A stretch of 7,595 nucleotides of DNA from the NCBI GenBank assembly GCA_013812565.1, contig JACCTF010000415.1, forward strand, positions 1-7,595, read 5' to 3'. The notes under the pieces are model-generated. The model was given only the letters and a program-made list of their open reading frames with translations. It made no database searches and had not been told where the DNA came from. Positions 6,985-7,595 of the stretch are shown piece by piece. Origin of the DNA: Pyrinomonadaceae bacterium. GTDB taxonomy: Bacteria > Acidobacteriota > Blastocatellia > Pyrinomonadales > Pyrinomonadaceae. The stretch's first letter is position 1; each line of letters opens with the position of its first letter. The translations under genes and the position numbers were made by a program.

Positions 6985-7014
6985 TTGACACTCTGCGCAC
7001 GCTCGGGATATAAG
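6985..7014 (+). promoter_or_regulatory. Predicted sigma70 promoter of the response regulator gene
   Basis: A perfect TTGACA (6985-6990), an 18-base spacer and TATAAG (7009-7014, five of six matches) precede the gene in the right orientation. Transcription would start near 7021, leaving a leader of about 85 bases before the ATG at 7105. Together with the opposite promoter it forms a near mirror-image divergent pair. Confidence 0.65.
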
Positions 7015-7027
7015 GACGCGTCTTTAT
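7010..7027. promoter_or_regulatory. Candidate operator palindrome over the transcription start
   Basis: ATAAGGACG|CGTCTTTAT is an 18-base palindrome with a single G/T-type imperfection, centred at 7018/7019. It overlaps the -10 and the expected start site of the response-regulator promoter. This is where a dimeric repressor would block transcription. No regulator in the window has a DNA-binding domain, so the partner would be encoded elsewhere. A small hairpin CGCGT-TGC-ACGCG (7048-7060) lies further down the leader. Confidence 0.4.
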
Positions 7028-7104
7028 GCCCTTGTCGCACACGTCTCCGCGTTGCACGCGTATGATATACATAGACCCAATAGTTGCTTTAATAGAAGAT
7101 TTTA

Positions 7105-7485
7105 ATGCCTGCCATCATCCTCATCGCTGATGATTACGACGACACTCGTGAGCTTCTACGTTTAATGTTGCAGGCGGCCGGATACACGACTCGTGAAGCG
7201 CGCAACGGCCGCGAGTGCGTCACAGCGGCGCGCCAAAACACTCCTGACTTAATTTTGATTGATCTCTCGATGCCGGAGCTTGACGGCTGGGGCGTGCTCA
7301 AAGAGCTGCGCGCCGACGAAAGAATAAGTGGCCTTCCGTGCATCGCCGTCACTGCGTTCGCCTCGGACGCAGACCGCACTCATGCTCTTGAGGCTGGATT
7401 CAACGCTTACCTTGCCAAACCATTTCGCAGCAAAGATCTGCTTGCAACAGTGGAGTTACTGCTGGCTAATAGTCACAAGCAGTAG
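7105..7485 (+). CDS. Single-domain response regulator (CheY/DivK-like receiver)
   Basis: At 126 residues this is a receiver domain and nothing more. Key residues are all present: acidic pair Asp9-Asp10 in LIADD, phospho-acceptor Asp53 in LILIDLSMPELDGW, Thr83 in AVTAFA, switch aromatic Tyr102 and Lys105 in AYLAKPF. It should be phosphorylated by a histidine kinase not encoded here. With no output domain, it must act by binding a partner protein or passing the phosphate on in a relay. The ATG at 7105 gives the normal receiver start; only a weak purine stretch (AGAAGA) precedes it. The gene diverges from the GAF-domain gene and shares its promoter region, which suggests but does not prove a joint signalling role. 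The stop codon lies inside a short GCAG repeat that leads to the next gene. Confidence 0.95.
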   Translation: MPAIILIADDYDDTRELLRLMLQAAGYTTREARNGRECVTAARQNTPDLILIDLSMPELDGWGVLKELRADERISGLPCIAVTAFASDADRTHALEAGFNAYLAKPFRSKDLLATVELLLANSHKQ

Positions 7486-7514
7486 GCAGAAAGCAGTGAG
7501 ATGACAGAAAGCAG
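7479..7514 (+). repeat. Short GCAG-type tandem/direct repeat at a gene junction
   Basis: Three heptamers GCAGTAG, GCAGAAA, GCAGTGA follow each other at 7479-7499. In addition the decamer CAGAAAGCAG occurs at 7487-7496 and again at 7505-7514, an 18-base period. The repeat spans the end of the response-regulator gene, the 15-base gap and the first codons of the next frame. It resembles low-complexity GCAG/GTAG repeats I have seen dispersed between genes in environmental bacteria (recollection). Confidence 0.6.
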
Positions 7515-7595
7515 ATCAAAGTCAGAGAGCGAAGAACTTGAGGCTGGCCGCATCCTGGTCGCGTTTGAGAAACTTTTTGGCGGTGGCCGGGGTGT
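7501..7595 (+). CDS. N-terminus of an unidentified protein (cut by window edge)
   Basis: An ATG at 7501, 15 bases after the response-regulator stop, opens a frame of 31 codons that is still open at the window end. It begins with a charged, Ser/Glu/Lys-rich stretch (TESRSKSESEELEAG) followed by RILVAFEKLFGGGRG, which looks like a real amphipathic helix and a glycine-rich turn. The second part faintly resembles the start of GHMP kinases such as galactokinase, but the diagnostic motif would lie beyond the edge, so I give no function. The first codons overlap a short repeat, so the natural start is uncertain. It would be co-transcribed with the response regulator. Confidence 0.5.
   Translation, partial: MTESRSKSESEELEAGRILVAFEKLFGGGRG

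Noticed and set aside
7051..7071. Second promoter with -10 TATGAT/TATACA closer to the response regulator
   Set aside because: No -35 at an acceptable distance; the TTGTCG upstream is 23 bases away.
7501..7595. Galactokinase as the partial right-edge gene
   Set aside because: Only a faint resemblance (AFEKLFGG); the diagnostic Gly-Arg-Val-Asn-Leu-Ile-Gly motif would be outside the window, so the name is not supported.

Overview
The window looks like chromosomal DNA of an Acidobacteriota-type bacterium, possibly class Blastocatellia. I infer this from gene style rather than from a marker gene: a PEGA-like/TPR secreted protein, a GAF protein with a Pro/Ala/Ser/Thr-rich linker and a C-terminal helical domain I associate with that phylum, moderately GC-rich codons, and several dispersed intergenic repeats. 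There is no rRNA, tRNA or CRISPR array.

Layout, left to right. (1) Bases 1-124 are one end of an IS5-family insertion sequence. Its transposase starts at 79 on the minus strand and runs off the window edge. The element stops about 12 bases past the stop codon of the next gene. (2) Bases 137-4848 hold three minus-strand genes, probably co-transcribed in the order slt (lytic transglycosylase), PEGA/TPR protein, class I/II aminotransferase. A dispersed-repeat segment (about 2372-2453) lies between slt and the TPR gene and creates a false N-terminal extension of the latter. (3) Bases 4849-5317 are non-coding. They contain a candidate slt promoter and a string of seven to eight short, mostly perfect hairpins (5056-5270), the most unusual structure here. 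(4) Bases 5318-6793 encode the GAF-domain protein on the minus strand. (5) Bases 6794-7104 are a divergent regulatory region with two sigma70-type promoters whose -35 boxes stand back to back. One serves the GAF gene and the other serves a single-domain response regulator (7105-7485, plus strand). (6) A GCAG-type short repeat leads into a partial gene at the right edge.

Functionally, the slt operon is cell-envelope related: a murein-cleaving enzyme and a probably exported TPR scaffold, plus a metabolic transaminase that may simply be riding along. The divergent GAF-protein/response-regulator pair looks like a small signalling module. Both partners can be read from the sequence, but any signalling link between them is inference from the shared promoter region. 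No complete new defence or mobile system is visible. The best candidates for something undescribed are the hairpin array and the C-terminal domain of the GAF protein.
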